From Rhodanobacter thiooxydans LCS2 (lineage in GTDB: Bacteria > Pseudomonadota > Gammaproteobacteria > Xanthomonadales > Rhodanobacteraceae), in contig NZ_AJXW01000003.1 of assembly GCF_000264375.1 (NCBI RefSeq), positions 124,001-188,000 on the forward strand: 64,000 bases of DNA. Reading direction: 5' to 3'. This document shows positions 7,416 through 16,117 of this stretch, piece by piece. Within the stretch, counting starts at the first letter, position 1. Each line of letters begins with the position of its first letter. The position numbers and the translations under genes were made by a program. The notes below the pieces were generated by a model, which made no database searches, was not told where the DNA came from, and saw nothing but the letters and a program-made list of their open reading frames with translations.

Positions 7416-9598
7416 GTCAGTACTTCGCCACCTGTCCAAAGGGCATGGAATACCTGCTGCGCGACGAGCTGGCCGCGCTGGGTGCGCTCGACGTGCGCGA
7501 GGCGCTGGCCGGCGTGCACTTCACCGGCACGCTGGAAACCGCGTATCGGGCCTGCCTGTGGTCGCGCCTGGCCAGCCGCATGCTGCTGCCGCTGGCCGAG
7601 TTCGACGCAGCCGACGACGACGCGCTGTACCGCGGCGTGCAGGCGATCGACTGGAGCCAGCACCTCGCCGCCCACGCCACGTTTGCGGTGGATGCCGGCA
7701 CCGCGCTGAGCAAGCTCACCCACAGTCAGTTCATCGGCCTGCGCACCAAGGATGCGGTGGTCGACCAGTTCCGCCAGCGCGACGGCTCGCGCCCCGACAT
7801 CAACACCGATGAGCCGGATATCCGCATCAACCTGCGCCTGCGCCGCGACCGCGCCACCGTGTCGCTGGACCTGGCCGGCACGCCGCTGCACCGGCGCGGC
7901 TGGCGCGAGGAGCAGGGCGAGGCGCCGCTGAAGGAAAACCTTGCCGCCGCGATGCTGCTGCGCGCGCAATGGCCTGCGGTCTACGCCGCTGGCGGCGCGC
8001 TGCTCGACCCGATGTGCGGCTCCGGCACGCTGCTCATCGAAGGCGCGTTGATGGCGGCCGACGTGGCGCCCGGCTTGCGCCGCGAATACTTCGGCTTCCT
8101 CGGCTGGCAGCAGCACGACATCGCACTGTGGCGCAGCCTGCTGGACGAGGCGAAGCAGCGCGCCGAAGCCGGCCTGCGCGCGCTGCGTCCGTGCTTCTTC
8201 GGCAGCGACGCCGACCCGCGCATGGTGCAGACGGCCAAGCGCAACGCGCAGCAGGCGGGCGTGGCCGGCTTCTTCACCCTGGACCGGCAGGACATGGCGC
8301 ACGCCGCGCCGCCGCCGGGCGTTGCGCATGGCCTGGTCATCACCAACCCGCCGTACGGCGAGCGCCTCGGCGACCGCGCCGAGATGCCGAAGCTGTACCG
8401 TGCACTGGGCGACACCCTGCGCCAACGCTTCACCGGCTGGCGCGCCGCGGTGCTGGCCGGCGACTTGGAACTGGGCCGCGCGATGCAGCTGCACGCGGAC
8501 AAGCGCTACGCGCTGTACAACGGCGCGCTGGAAACCGTGCTGCTGACCTTCGACCTGAAAGTGCGCGACGAACCGCCGCGCGAACCCAAGCCGCTGTCCG
8601 CTGGCGCACAGATGCTGAAGAACCGGCTGGAAAAGACCGCCCGGCACCTGCGCAAGCGGCTCGTCCGCGAAGCCATCCATTGCTGGCGCGCCTATGACCA
8701 GGACCTGCCCGAGTACGCCGCCGCGATCGACGTCTACGGCGACACGCGTGGCGACGAGCACCTGCATATCCAGGAATATCGCGCGCCCGCTGACGTGCCG
8801 GCCGACGTGGCGCGGCTGCGCCTGCGCGAGATTGCCCGCGTTGCCGGCGAGGTGTTCGGCGTGCCGCGCGAGCGCATCGTGCTGAAGACCCGTGAGCGCG
8901 GCAAGGGTGGCTCCAAGTACGGCCAGTTCGACCAGCGCGGCGAGTTCATCGAAGTGGAGGAGGGCGGCCTGAAGTTCCTGGTCAACCTCACCGACTATCT
9001 GGACACCGGCCTGTTCCTCGATCATCGCCTGGTGCGCGCCAAGCTGCGCGAGCTGGCGCGCGGCAAGTGCTTTCTCAACCTGTTCGCCTACACCGCCACC
9101 GCCAGCGTGTACGCTGCGGCCGGCGGCGCGCTGGAAACCACCAGCGTGGATCTTTCCGCCACGTATCTCGAATGGGCCTCGCGCAACCTCGCACTGAACG
9201 GGTTCACCGGCGCCGACCACCGGCTGACGCAGTTCGACGCCATGGAATTCCTGCAGCGCGACCGCGGCCATTACGGGCTGATCTACGTCGATCCACCGAC
9301 CTTCTCGAACTCCAAGCGTGCCGAGGATTTCGACGTGCAACGCGACCACGTGGCGCTGCTGGAAGCCTGCAACGAGCGGCTGACCCGCGACGGCGTGATC
9401 GTGTTCTCCAACAATTTCCGCCGCTTCAAGCTTGATCGCGAAGCGCTGGAAGAGCACTTCGCGATCGAGGACTGGAGCGCGCCCAGCATTCCATTCGACT
9501 TCGCCCGCCGCGCCGACATCCACGGTTGCTGGCTGCTGCGCCGGCGCAAGGCCGTGACGGGGATCAACCCCTGGGAAAATGCGCGCCCGAAAACGTGA
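7412..9598 (+). CDS. rlmL: Bifunctional 23S rRNA methyltransferase RlmKL (m2G2445 / m7G2069)
   Basis: A 728-residue fusion of two methyltransferases acting on 23S rRNA helix 74. The N-terminal THUMP domain is followed by RlmL, with the SAM motif DPMCGSGTLLIEGALMA and catalytic NPPYGERLG. The C-terminal RlmK half begins near residue 390 and carries FLNLFAYTATASVYAAAGGA and the YVDPPTFSNS motif. This full-length fusion is typical of gammaproteobacteria. The gene overlaps the preceding hydrolase by four bases. Confidence 0.96.
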   Translation: MSQYFATCPKGMEYLLRDELAALGALDVREALAGVHFTGTLETAYRACLWSRLASRMLLPLAEFDAADDDALYRGVQAIDWSQHLAAHATFAVDAGTALSKLTHSQFIGLRTKDAVVDQFRQRDGSRPDINTDEPDIRINLRLRRDRATVSLDLAGTPLHRRGWREEQGEAPLKENLAAAMLLRAQWPAVYAAGGALLDPMCGSGTLLIEGALMAADVAPGLRREYFGFLGWQQHDIALWRSLLDEAKQRAEAGLRALRPCFFGSDADPRMVQTAKRNAQQAGVAGFFTLDRQDMAHAAPPPGVAHGLVITNPPYGERLGDRAEMPKLYRALGDTLRQRFTGWRAAVLAGDLELGRAMQLHADKRYALYNGALETVLLTFDLKVRDEPPREPKPLSAGAQMLKNRLEKTARHLRKRLVREAIHCWRAYDQDLPEYAAAIDVYGDTRGDEHLHIQEYRAPADVPADVARLRLREIARVAGEVFGVPRERIVLKTRERGKGGSKYGQFDQRGEFIEVEEGGLKFLVNLTDYLDTGLFLDHRLVRAKLRELARGKCFLNLFAYTATASVYAAAGGALETTSVDLSATYLEWASRNLALNGFTGADHRLTQFDAMEFLQRDRGHYGLIYVDPPTFSNSKRAEDFDVQRDHVALLEACNERLTRDGVIVFSNNFRRFKLDREALEEHFAIEDWSAPSIPFDFARRADIHGCWLLRRRKAVTGINPWENARPKT

Positions 9599-9660
9599 AC
9601 CCTTCAGTGCAGATTAAGCGCGATCGGATGAGCATCCGCCCCGTACAACGGAGAACGATC

Positions 9661-10083
9661 ATGACCAAGAGCATCGGCAGGACGGGCAGGCTGGCGGCCA
9701 TCGGCCTGGCGGTTGCGGTGGCTGTGGCGGTGCCACTGGGCGCCTCGGCGCACGAACGTGGCGGTCGCGGCTGGGGTGGCGGTTATAACGGCTACCATGA
9801 CGGGTACCACGGTGGTTACTACGGCCATGGCGGGCACTGGAGCGGCGGCCGCTGGATCGCCGGGGCCATCGTCACCGGCGCGGTGGCCGGCCTGGTCAGC
9901 GATGCGCTGCGCCCGGCGCCGGTGTACTACGAGGCACCGGTGGTGTACGGCCCACCGCGCACGGTGATCTACGAGGATGCCCCGGTGGTGCGTCGTCGTG
10001 TGATCGAGCGCACGGTGGTGTACGACGACCCGTACCGGGTGCGCTACATCCGCGACGATGGCTATGACGACGACGACGATTGA
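9661..10083 (+). CDS. Secreted Gly/Tyr-rich protein with acidic tail
   Basis: A 140-residue protein with a cleavable signal peptide (about residues 1-30, ending GASA). A Gly/His/Tyr-rich stretch follows (GYNGYHDGYHGGYYGHGGH), then a hydrophobic glycine-zipper-like segment (IAGAIVTGAVAGLVSDAL). A Tyr/Pro/Val-rich region and an all-Asp tail (DDGYDDDDD) complete it. The His-rich and Asp-rich ends could bind metal. The pattern resembles the RcnB/glycine-zipper group of small envelope proteins, but no family is certain. The ATG at 9661 follows GGAGAACG. A terminator hairpin follows the stop. Confidence 0.75.
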   Translation: MTKSIGRTGRLAAIGLAVAVAVAVPLGASAHERGGRGWGGGYNGYHDGYHGGYYGHGGHWSGGRWIAGAIVTGAVAGLVSDALRPAPVYYEAPVVYGPPRTVIYEDAPVVRRRVIERTVVYDDPYRVRYIRDDGYDDDDD

Positions 10084-10115
10084 CTCCGGCGACCGCGCCG
10101 GCAGCGTGTGACCGC

Positions 10116-10142
10116 GAAAGGCCCGGCATGCCGGGCCTTTCC
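10116..10142 (+). terminator. Intrinsic terminator after the Gly/Tyr-rich gene
   Basis: The hairpin GAAAGGCCCGGC..GCCGGGCCTTTCC has a near-perfect AAAGGCCCGGC / GCCGGGCCTTT stem and a very short loop. It is symmetrical, so it may also serve the convergent gene ending at 10170. Confidence 0.7.
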
Positions 10143-10169
10143 TTGTTTACGGCCATGCTGGCTTCGCGC

Positions 10170-10616
10170 TCAATGCGCGGGCATGCGCGCCGGCAGTTCC
10201 GCGCCGCTGCCGTGGCGCAGCGCGTGCGCACTGAACTGGTCGAAGCGCGCCTTGTCGATCTTGCGGACCGACTGAATCGCGCACGGCGGCTGGTAGCGCG
10301 AATGCACCGTTTCGCCCACTTCGCCGCAGATGCGGCCACGATTGACGACGGTGTTGGACGGGTTGGCCCGGAAGATCAGCCCTGGCGGCGGCGTACCCAG
10401 GCGCGGGCAATCGTTCTGCAATGTCACCAGGTAGCGTTTCGGGCCGGTGCGCACGATGGCGGTGCGGGCGTCGACGATATGCCACTCGTTGATCTGCGTG
10501 GTGTCGATGCAGTCGGCGGCCGGCAGCGGTGAGCGCGCCGGCACCGCCTCCGTAGCATACGCGGCGCCGCTGCCGGCGACGAGCGCGAGCAGCAGGGAGG
10601 GGAGGATCGTTTTCAT
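10170..10616 (-). CDS. Secreted DUF6491-like protein
   Basis: A 148-residue protein with a signal peptide (MKTILPSLLLALVAGSGAAYA). The mature part has paired cysteines (ADCIDTTQINEWHIVDARTA, NDCPRL, GRICGE, PPCAIQ) compatible with two disulfides in the periplasm. The DTTQINEWHIVDARTAIV segment resembles the DUF6491 family of short secreted proteins common in Xanthomonadales. The ATG at 10616 was chosen because it begins a good signal sequence. Function is unknown. It is divergent from egtB across 216 bases. Confidence 0.75.
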   Translation of the reverse strand: MKTILPSLLLALVAGSGAAYATEAVPARSPLPAADCIDTTQINEWHIVDARTAIVRTGPKRYLVTLQNDCPRLGTPPPGLIFRANPSNTVVNRGRICGEVGETVHSRYQPPCAIQSVRKIDKARFDQFSAHALRHGSGAELPARMPAH

Positions 10617-10832
10617 GGGTGTTACCTCGTCCGTTCGTATGCGTGCGTGCCGCGATGCGGTGGCGTGGTTGCATGCCGGCATCTGGCAGCGCGGCTGCAA
10701 AGTATCTGCCACCTGGGTATCACGATAAGTGAACGATTGAGGCGGCATGCTGATGGGCATGCATCGCAACACTCCAGCACCCGGCACCCCAGCTCATGCG
10801 GCCACCCCGATGGCCACTGGCGGCAGGTCACC

Positions 10833-12083
10833 ATGACGGCCGGGCACACGTGCGCCGTTGCAGGCATCGCCGCCCGATTCCTGCAGCTGCGGCAGCGAAC
10901 GCTTGAACTCTGCGCCGGCCTCAGCGCCGAGGACCTGCAACTGCAGTCGATGCCCGACGCCAGTCCCGGCAAGTGGCACCTGGCGCACACCAGCTGGTTC
11001 TTCGAGCAGTTCGTGCTGGGTCGCGACCCAGCCTACAGACCGCGCGATCCGGCTTGGCACTACCTGTTCAACTCCTACTACCAGTCGGTTGGCCCGATGC
11101 ATGCGCGGCCGCAGCGCGGCCTGCTGTCGCGGCCGTCGCTGGACGAGGTGCGCGATTACCGTCGCCGCATCGACGACGCGGTGGGCGAACTGCTCGACCG
11201 CAGCGACGACGCGGAGCTGCCCGGGCTGGTCGAACTGGGTCTGCAGCACGAACAGCAGCACCAGGAGTTGCTGCTGACCGACATCAAGCACGCGCTCTGG
11301 TGCAACCCGCTGCAGCCGGCATATCGCGCGCCGGTCGCTGCACCGGCGGACGCGAAGGCGGTGCCACTGCAGTTCGTCGCGGGCCGCGAGGGCATCGCCG
11401 AAATCGGCCACCGCGGCGAGGGCTTTGCGTTCGACAACGAGACCCCGCGCCACCGCACCCTGCTGCAGCCCCACGCGCTGGCCAACCGGCTGGTGACCAA
11501 TGCCGAATACCTGGCCTTCATGGGCGAAGGCGGCTACCGCGAACCCGGCCTGTGGCTGTCCGACGGCTGGGCCACGCTGCAGCGCGAGGGCTGGCAGCAT
11601 CCGCTCTATTGGCAGGACGATCTGGCCAGCGAGTTCACCCTGGCCGGCGTGCGTGCGCTTGACCCGCACGAGCCGGTGTGCCATCTCAGCTATTACGAAG
11701 CCGAAGCGTTTGCGCACTGGGCCGGCGCGCGCCTGCCCACCGAGGCGGAGTGGGAGTCGGCGGCACAGGGCGTCGCGATCGAAGGCAACCTGCAGGACGC
11801 GCAGCGCTTCCAGCCGCGTGCGGCCGGCGCCGGCAGCGGCCTGCAGCAGCTTTACGGCGACGCGTGGGAGTGGACCGCGTCGCCCTACATCGGCTACCCG
11901 GGCTTCCGCCCGCTGCCCGGTTCGCTGGGCGAGTACAACGGCAAGTTCATGTGCGGCCAGTGGGTGTTGCGCGGTGGTTCCTGCGCCACCCCGCGCGACC
12001 ACATCCGAGCCACCTACCGCAATTTCTTTCCACCCCAGGCCCGGTGGCAATTCGCCGGGCTGCGACTGGGACAGGACCGATGA
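10833..12083 (+). CDS. egtB: Ergothioneine biosynthesis sulfoxide synthase EgtB
   Basis: A 416-residue non-haem iron enzyme joining a thiol to N-alpha-trimethylhistidine with O2. The N-terminal DinB-like domain has the iron ligands H52 (WHLAHTSWFFEQF), H139 and H143 (LQHEQQHQELL). The C-terminal FGE-sulfatase domain shows YGDAWEWT and RGGSCATPRDHIRATYRNFF. The ATG at 10833 is the first in frame after a CAGGTCACC leader. Its stop overlaps egtD (ATGA). With no egtA or egtC nearby it may use cysteine directly, as in the two-enzyme pathway, but that is inference. The sulfoxide lyase EgtE is not in the window. Confidence 0.93.
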   Translation: MTAGHTCAVAGIAARFLQLRQRTLELCAGLSAEDLQLQSMPDASPGKWHLAHTSWFFEQFVLGRDPAYRPRDPAWHYLFNSYYQSVGPMHARPQRGLLSRPSLDEVRDYRRRIDDAVGELLDRSDDAELPGLVELGLQHEQQHQELLLTDIKHALWCNPLQPAYRAPVAAPADAKAVPLQFVAGREGIAEIGHRGEGFAFDNETPRHRTLLQPHALANRLVTNAEYLAFMGEGGYREPGLWLSDGWATLQREGWQHPLYWQDDLASEFTLAGVRALDPHEPVCHLSYYEAEAFAHWAGARLPTEAEWESAAQGVAIEGNLQDAQRFQPRAAGAGSGLQQLYGDAWEWTASPYIGYPGFRPLPGSLGEYNGKFMCGQWVLRGGSCATPRDHIRATYRNFFPPQARWQFAGLRLGQDR

Positions 12084-13069
12084 GCAGTGTGCAACCCTTT
12101 GGCCTCAGCGACGACGACCGTCGCCCGCCGTCGAGCGATCTCCTGGAAGTCGTCCAGCGCGGCCTCGGCGCCCGCCCCAAGCGGCTGCCGTCGTGGCTGT
12201 TCTACGACGAGCGCGGCTCGGCGTTGTTCGAGCGCATTTGCGAGCAGCCGGAGTATTACCTCACACGCTGCGAGATCGCGCTGATGGACGAACACGCAGC
12301 CGACATCGCCGGTGCACTGGGCAGCGACGTGCGGCTGGTCGAGTACGGCAGCGGCAATGCGCACAAGACCCGCATGTTGCTCGAACATCTGCGCGCGCCG
12401 GTGACCTACGTGCCGGTGGAAATTTCGCCCGAGCCGCTGCGGCAGAGCGTCGAGCGGCTGGCCACGGCGTTCCCGCAGTTGCCGCTGCAGCCACTGTGCG
12501 CGGATTTCAGCAAGCCGCTGCGGCTGCCAATCCCGCCGCGCGCGCCGCGACGCACCGTGCTGTACTTCCCCGGTTCCACCATCGGCAATTTCGACAACCG
12601 CAGCGCGGCCGCGCTGCTTCGCAAGATGCGCAACGAGATGGGCGATGCCGGCGGCATCCTGATCGGCGCGGACCTGAAGAAGGATCCGGCGCTGATCGAG
12701 GCAGCCTACAACGACCGCGCCGGCGTCACCGCCGAGTTCACCCTGAACATGCTGGCGCGGCTCAACCGCGAGATCGGCAGCAACTTCGAGCTGTCCGCGT
12801 TCGCGCACCGGTCGCACTACAACCCGATGGCCGGGCGCATCGAGACGCACCTGGTCAGCCGCCGCGAGCAGCAGGTCAAAGTCGGCCGCGTGAACGTGCC
12901 GTTCCGCACCGACGAGGCGATCCAGGTCGAGTACAGCTGCAAATATTCGCTGGAGGACTTCGCCGCACTGACCGCCCGCGCCGGGCTGGCCGTGCAGCGA
13001 GTGTGGACCGACCCGCAGCGGATGTTCAGCGTGCAGTACCTGGTGCGCGCGAGCATGTCGGCGCGCTGA
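12080..13069 (+). CDS. egtD: L-histidine N-alpha-methyltransferase EgtD
   Basis: A 329-residue SAM-dependent enzyme that trimethylates histidine to hercynine, the first step of ergothioneine synthesis. The signatures are LPSWLFYDERGSALFERICE near residue 35, EYYLTRCE, VEYGSGNAHKTRMLLEHL (SAM site), and YFPGSTIGNF in the middle. The C-terminal half carries the histidine-binding residues typical of the DUF2260/EgtD fold. It starts inside the egtB stop codon and is therefore translationally coupled. The two-gene arrangement is common in proteobacteria. Confidence 0.95.
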   Translation: MSSVQPFGLSDDDRRPPSSDLLEVVQRGLGARPKRLPSWLFYDERGSALFERICEQPEYYLTRCEIALMDEHAADIAGALGSDVRLVEYGSGNAHKTRMLLEHLRAPVTYVPVEISPEPLRQSVERLATAFPQLPLQPLCADFSKPLRLPIPPRAPRRTVLYFPGSTIGNFDNRSAAALLRKMRNEMGDAGGILIGADLKKDPALIEAAYNDRAGVTAEFTLNMLARLNREIGSNFELSAFAHRSHYNPMAGRIETHLVSRREQQVKVGRVNVPFRTDEAIQVEYSCKYSLEDFAALTARAGLAVQRVWTDPQRMFSVQYLVRASMSAR

Positions 13070-13099
13070 CGCCGCGACGGTTTGCTCCCGCTTCCTTGT

Positions 13100-13167
13100 G
13101 TAGGGCGGGCACCGCCCGCCAGCTTTTGATTCCGTGACGCAGCAGCGGCGGACAGTGTCCGCCCTAC
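13100..13167. repeat. Palindromic intergenic repeat, family A (copy 2)
   Basis: The left arm GTAGGGCGGGCACC starts at 13100 and the right arm GTGTCCGCCCTAC ends at 13167. An inner GGGCGGGC..GCCCGCC hairpin adds to the left arm. The element lies between the convergent egtD and S10 peptidase genes. Confidence 0.8.
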
Positions 13168-13189
13168 GAGGCCGGAGAGATACACGTCA

Positions 13190-14695
13190 TCACTTGACGC
13201 CGTACAACGCCTTCACGTCGGCGGTCAGCGCGGCCTGGCTGTCGGCGCGCGAGTAGAACATGTGGCCGCCGGGGTAGTTCTTCACCTGCACGCGGGTCGG
13301 GTCGCCCATTGCCGGCATCTGGTCGACGATCAGCACCGAGGCCATGAACGGACATGAGAGGTCGTCCCAGCCGTGCGTGATCAGCACGCGCAGGCCCGGG
13401 TCGTTGGCGACCGCCTCGCGCAGCTGCGACACCGAACCTTTGTCGGCATCCTCGTCCTGGTGCCACAGCTTGTTCACCTCGTAGCTGAGCGCGTTGTAGC
13501 GGCCGTCGACTTTCCAGCCCACGACCCGGGTGACGAGATCGACCATCGCGCTGGTAGTGGGCGCGATGATGCCGTTGAGGATCGGGTCGCCGGTCTGCTG
13601 ATGCGGCGCGTAGGGAAACGGATCCCAGGCGGTGACGTTGGAGTCGTAACGGCTGCCCAGCTTGCCTTCGGCGCGGTATACCTCGCGCAGGTAGGCCTGG
13701 GTTTCGATGCGGCCGCCGGAGCGCTTCACGAACAGCGGGTCGAGCCCGGTCAGTTCGGTGACCTTCTTCACCACGCGGTCGGTGGCGTGCGGGTCGGAGC
13801 GGCCGCGCATCAGGTCGCTGGCGTATTCGCCGCGGGTGTATTCGACGATCGGTGCCATCGCCTCGGCGCTGAGCCGGTGCTCGCGCTCCAGGTGCGCCGC
13901 GGCGATCGAGGGCAGGGTGAGCATCCACGGCAGCGGCGATACGTTCTCGTCGTGGTAGGCCGCCGGGTCGAGGTAGGGCGACAGCAGCACCACGCCCTTC
14001 ATCGCCACGCCGAGCCGGGTCTGCAGGTACTCGGTGATGCGCGGGCCGCGGAAGCCGCCGTAGCTCTCGCCGACCAGGTACTTGCGCGAACCCATGCGGC
14101 CGTTCTTGACCAGCCAGTCGTAGACGATGCGCGACAGGTACTTGATGTCGCTGTCGGTGCTGTAGAACTGCTTGGTCGCTTCCTTGTCGTCGACCAGCGC
14201 GCGGCTGTAGCCGGTGCCCACGGGATCGATGAACACCAGGTCGGTGAAGCCCAGCCAGGTGCCGGGGTTGTCGTGCAGCGTGGCCGGGTCGGACGGACTG
14301 TCCCCCTCGACGCCGAAGTTCACCTTCTTCGGCCCGATCGCGCCGAGGTTCAGGTACACCGACGAGGCGCCCGGGCCGCCGTTCAGCGCGAACGTCACCG
14401 GGCGGTCCTTGCCGGTCATGGTGTAGGCGGTGAACACCACTTCACCGGTGGTCTTGCCCTTCCCGTCGCGCACCGGCAGCGAGCCGACGGTGACCGTGTA
14501 CTTGAGCGTTTTGCCGTCCACCGTGGTCGATTGCGTCACGTGCGCATCGGCCGGCAGCGGCGGCAGCTGGAAGCCGTCGCTGCTGCCGGCCTCCGCTGCT
14601 GCCGGCTTGTGGCTGTCGGCGGCGAGGGCTGGGGCAAGGCTTGAACCGGCCAGCACGAAGGCGGCCAGCAGCACGGAGGGCAGGGATGGGCGCAC
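13190..14695 (-). CDS. Exported serine carboxypeptidase, family S10
   Basis: A 501-residue secreted peptidase with an N-terminal signal peptide ending LAPALAAD. ALNGGPGASSVYLNLG is the oxyanion-hole region, VGESYGGFRGPRI carries the nucleophilic Ser, HGWDDLSCPF carries the Asp, and YPGGHMFYSR carries the His. The GTG at 14693-14695 is chosen because AGGAAA lies seven bases upstream and the signal sequence begins there; an open frame continues to 14848 without support. It probably trims peptides from the C-terminus in the periplasm. It is the only gene on its transcript. Confidence 0.88.
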   Translation of the reverse strand: MRPSLPSVLLAAFVLAGSSLAPALAADSHKPAAAEAGSSDGFQLPPLPADAHVTQSTTVDGKTLKYTVTVGSLPVRDGKGKTTGEVVFTAYTMTGKDRPVTFALNGGPGASSVYLNLGAIGPKKVNFGVEGDSPSDPATLHDNPGTWLGFTDLVFIDPVGTGYSRALVDDKEATKQFYSTDSDIKYLSRIVYDWLVKNGRMGSRKYLVGESYGGFRGPRITEYLQTRLGVAMKGVVLLSPYLDPAAYHDENVSPLPWMLTLPSIAAAHLEREHRLSAEAMAPIVEYTRGEYASDLMRGRSDPHATDRVVKKVTELTGLDPLFVKRSGGRIETQAYLREVYRAEGKLGSRYDSNVTAWDPFPYAPHQQTGDPILNGIIAPTTSAMVDLVTRVVGWKVDGRYNALSYEVNKLWHQDEDADKGSVSQLREAVANDPGLRVLITHGWDDLSCPFMASVLIVDQMPAMGDPTRVQVKNYPGGHMFYSRADSQAALTADVKALYGVK

Positions 14696-14777
14696 GACGT
14701 TTCCTCGCGGACGAAAGCGGCCAGCATAACCGGCGCCGCCGCGGCGGAGGGGTGCATAAAGGCATGGGTGAGCGCGT

Positions 14778-15404
14778 TCAGCACCGCGCCGTTGCGACCG
14801 GTTCCGGCCTGGCGAGCGGCGGCGCCACGCGTGCGATCCAGCGCTCAAACGCCAACAGAAAGTCCTGCAGCGACTGCACGGTAGCCAGGTCGGCCAGTGT
14901 GCTATCGGCGTCCAAGCGGCTGGCCGCGTTCGCCACGAACAGGGTTGGTGCCGGCATCACCAGCGCGCCGCAGGTGTGCAGCACCTGGCGCAGCGAGGCC
15001 TGCGCCAGGCGTGTGCCCCACGGGCCGCTGCTGGCGCCGAGCACGGCCACGGGTTTTTCCGCCAGCACGTCGCCGGCAGGGCTTTCGCGCGAGAGCCAGT
15101 CCAGCGCGTTCTTCAGCACGCCCGGCATGGCGTGGTTGTATTCGGGCGTGGCGATGACCAGGCCGTCCGCGGCGGCGACCGCCGCGTGCAGCGCCTGCAC
15201 GCCGGCGGGTCCGGCCGCTTCGCGCTGCTCTAGGTCCTCGTCGAACAGCGGCACGGTGGACAGCGCGTCGTAGACATCCAGTTGCAGTGTCGCCGGTGCC
15301 TGAGCCACGGCCGCCTGCAGCAGGCGGCGGTTCCAGGAATCGCGGCGCAGGCTGCCGGCAAGGCACAGTACGCGGCGGGCGGGAGTCGGGTGGAAGGTGG
15401 TCAT
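14778..15404 (-). CDS. NAD(P)H-dependent FMN reductase
   Basis: A 208-residue flavodoxin-like reductase. CLAGSLRRDSWNRRLL near residue 12 is the phosphate-binding loop for FMN. ATPEYNHAMPGVLKNALDWL is the family signature (PEYN motif) and LGASSGPWGTRLAQ follows. The family reduces free flavin, quinones or azo dyes. I preferred the second Met, at 15404; the alternative at 15425 lies 5 bases from the lysE stop. The gene follows lysE closely and is probably in one operon with it. Confidence 0.87.
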   Translation of the reverse strand: MTTFHPTPARRVLCLAGSLRRDSWNRRLLQAAVAQAPATLQLDVYDALSTVPLFDEDLEQREAAGPAGVQALHAAVAAADGLVIATPEYNHAMPGVLKNALDWLSRESPAGDVLAEKPVAVLGASSGPWGTRLAQASLRQVLHTCGALVMPAPTLFVANAASRLDADSTLADLATVQSLQDFLLAFERWIARVAPPLARPEPVATARC

Positions 15405-15429
15405 CTCGGTATCTCTGGTGAGCAAAGGG

Positions 15430-16026
15430 TCAAGGTTCGATCAGCAGCAGCAAGGCGCAGGCGACCAGCAGGACGCCCATCACGACGTCGACGCCGTGGC
15501 GCACGGCAGGACGCACCAGCCAGCGGGCCAGCCACGCGCCCAGCGCAGCCCACAGCAGCAGGCACAGGATGGGGATCAGCACGAACAGTCCGGCCAGCGG
15601 CAGGTAATCGCGCAGACCGGTGGCCGGCATCGCCGCCAGCACGGTCAGCACGATCACCCAGCTTTTCGGGTTGAGGAACTGGAAGCCGATCAAGCCCAGG
15701 GTGCCGGCCGGCAAGGCCGCCGACGTCGCGGCGGCGTGTCGTGGCGCGATGCCGGCGATACACAGCGATACCCCAAGCCAGGCCAGGTACAGCGCACCGA
15801 CCGCGCCGGTCCAGCGCTGCAGCGGCGGGTGCGCCGCGAACACCGCGCCCGCGCCCAGCGCCGTCACCGCAAACAGCAGCAGGCCGCCGCACACGATGCC
15901 GGCGATTGCCGGCAGTGCACCGCGCACGCCGGCATGACCTGCCGCGCGCAGCACCACCAGGTTGTTCGGGCCGGGCGTGATCGCGGCCACACTGAGCAGG
16001 CCGCCCGCGGTGAGCAACGAATCCAT
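15430..16026 (-). CDS. LysE family amino-acid/metabolite exporter
   Basis: A 198-residue inner-membrane protein with about six hydrophobic helices. AAITPGPNNLVVLRAAGHAG near the N-terminus is the LysE/RhtB signature, with the TPGPN motif in the first helix. The protein has normal length for the family. The exported substrate is not predictable. It is divergent from a LysR gene 91 bases away, which suggests LysR control of lysE, as for lysG-lysE in other bacteria. The FMN reductase follows. Confidence 0.88.
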   Translation of the reverse strand: MDSLLTAGGLLSVAAITPGPNNLVVLRAAGHAGVRGALPAIAGIVCGGLLLFAVTALGAGAVFAAHPPLQRWTGAVGALYLAWLGVSLCIAGIAPRHAAATSAALPAGTLGLIGFQFLNPKSWVIVLTVLAAMPATGLRDYLPLAGLFVLIPILCLLLWAALGAWLARWLVRPAVRHGVDVVMGVLLVACALLLLIEP

Positions 16027-16046
16027 GCAATTCCCTCATCGGCAAT

Positions 16047-16071
16047 GGTCGAATGACGTCCATGTTCGACC
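16047..16071. promoter_or_regulatory. Candidate LysR operator between lysE and lysR
   Basis: An inverted repeat GGTCGAA (16047-16053) and TTCGACC (16065-16071) is separated by 11 bases, the usual T-N11-A spacing class of LysR operators. It lies in the 91-base divergent gap. A further ATGGTCCATGGTG palindrome follows at about 16078-16090. Confidence 0.45.
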
Positions 16072-16117
16072 AGTTCGATGGTCCATGGTGCGGGATCTAT
16101 GGTCTAGAATTCCGACC

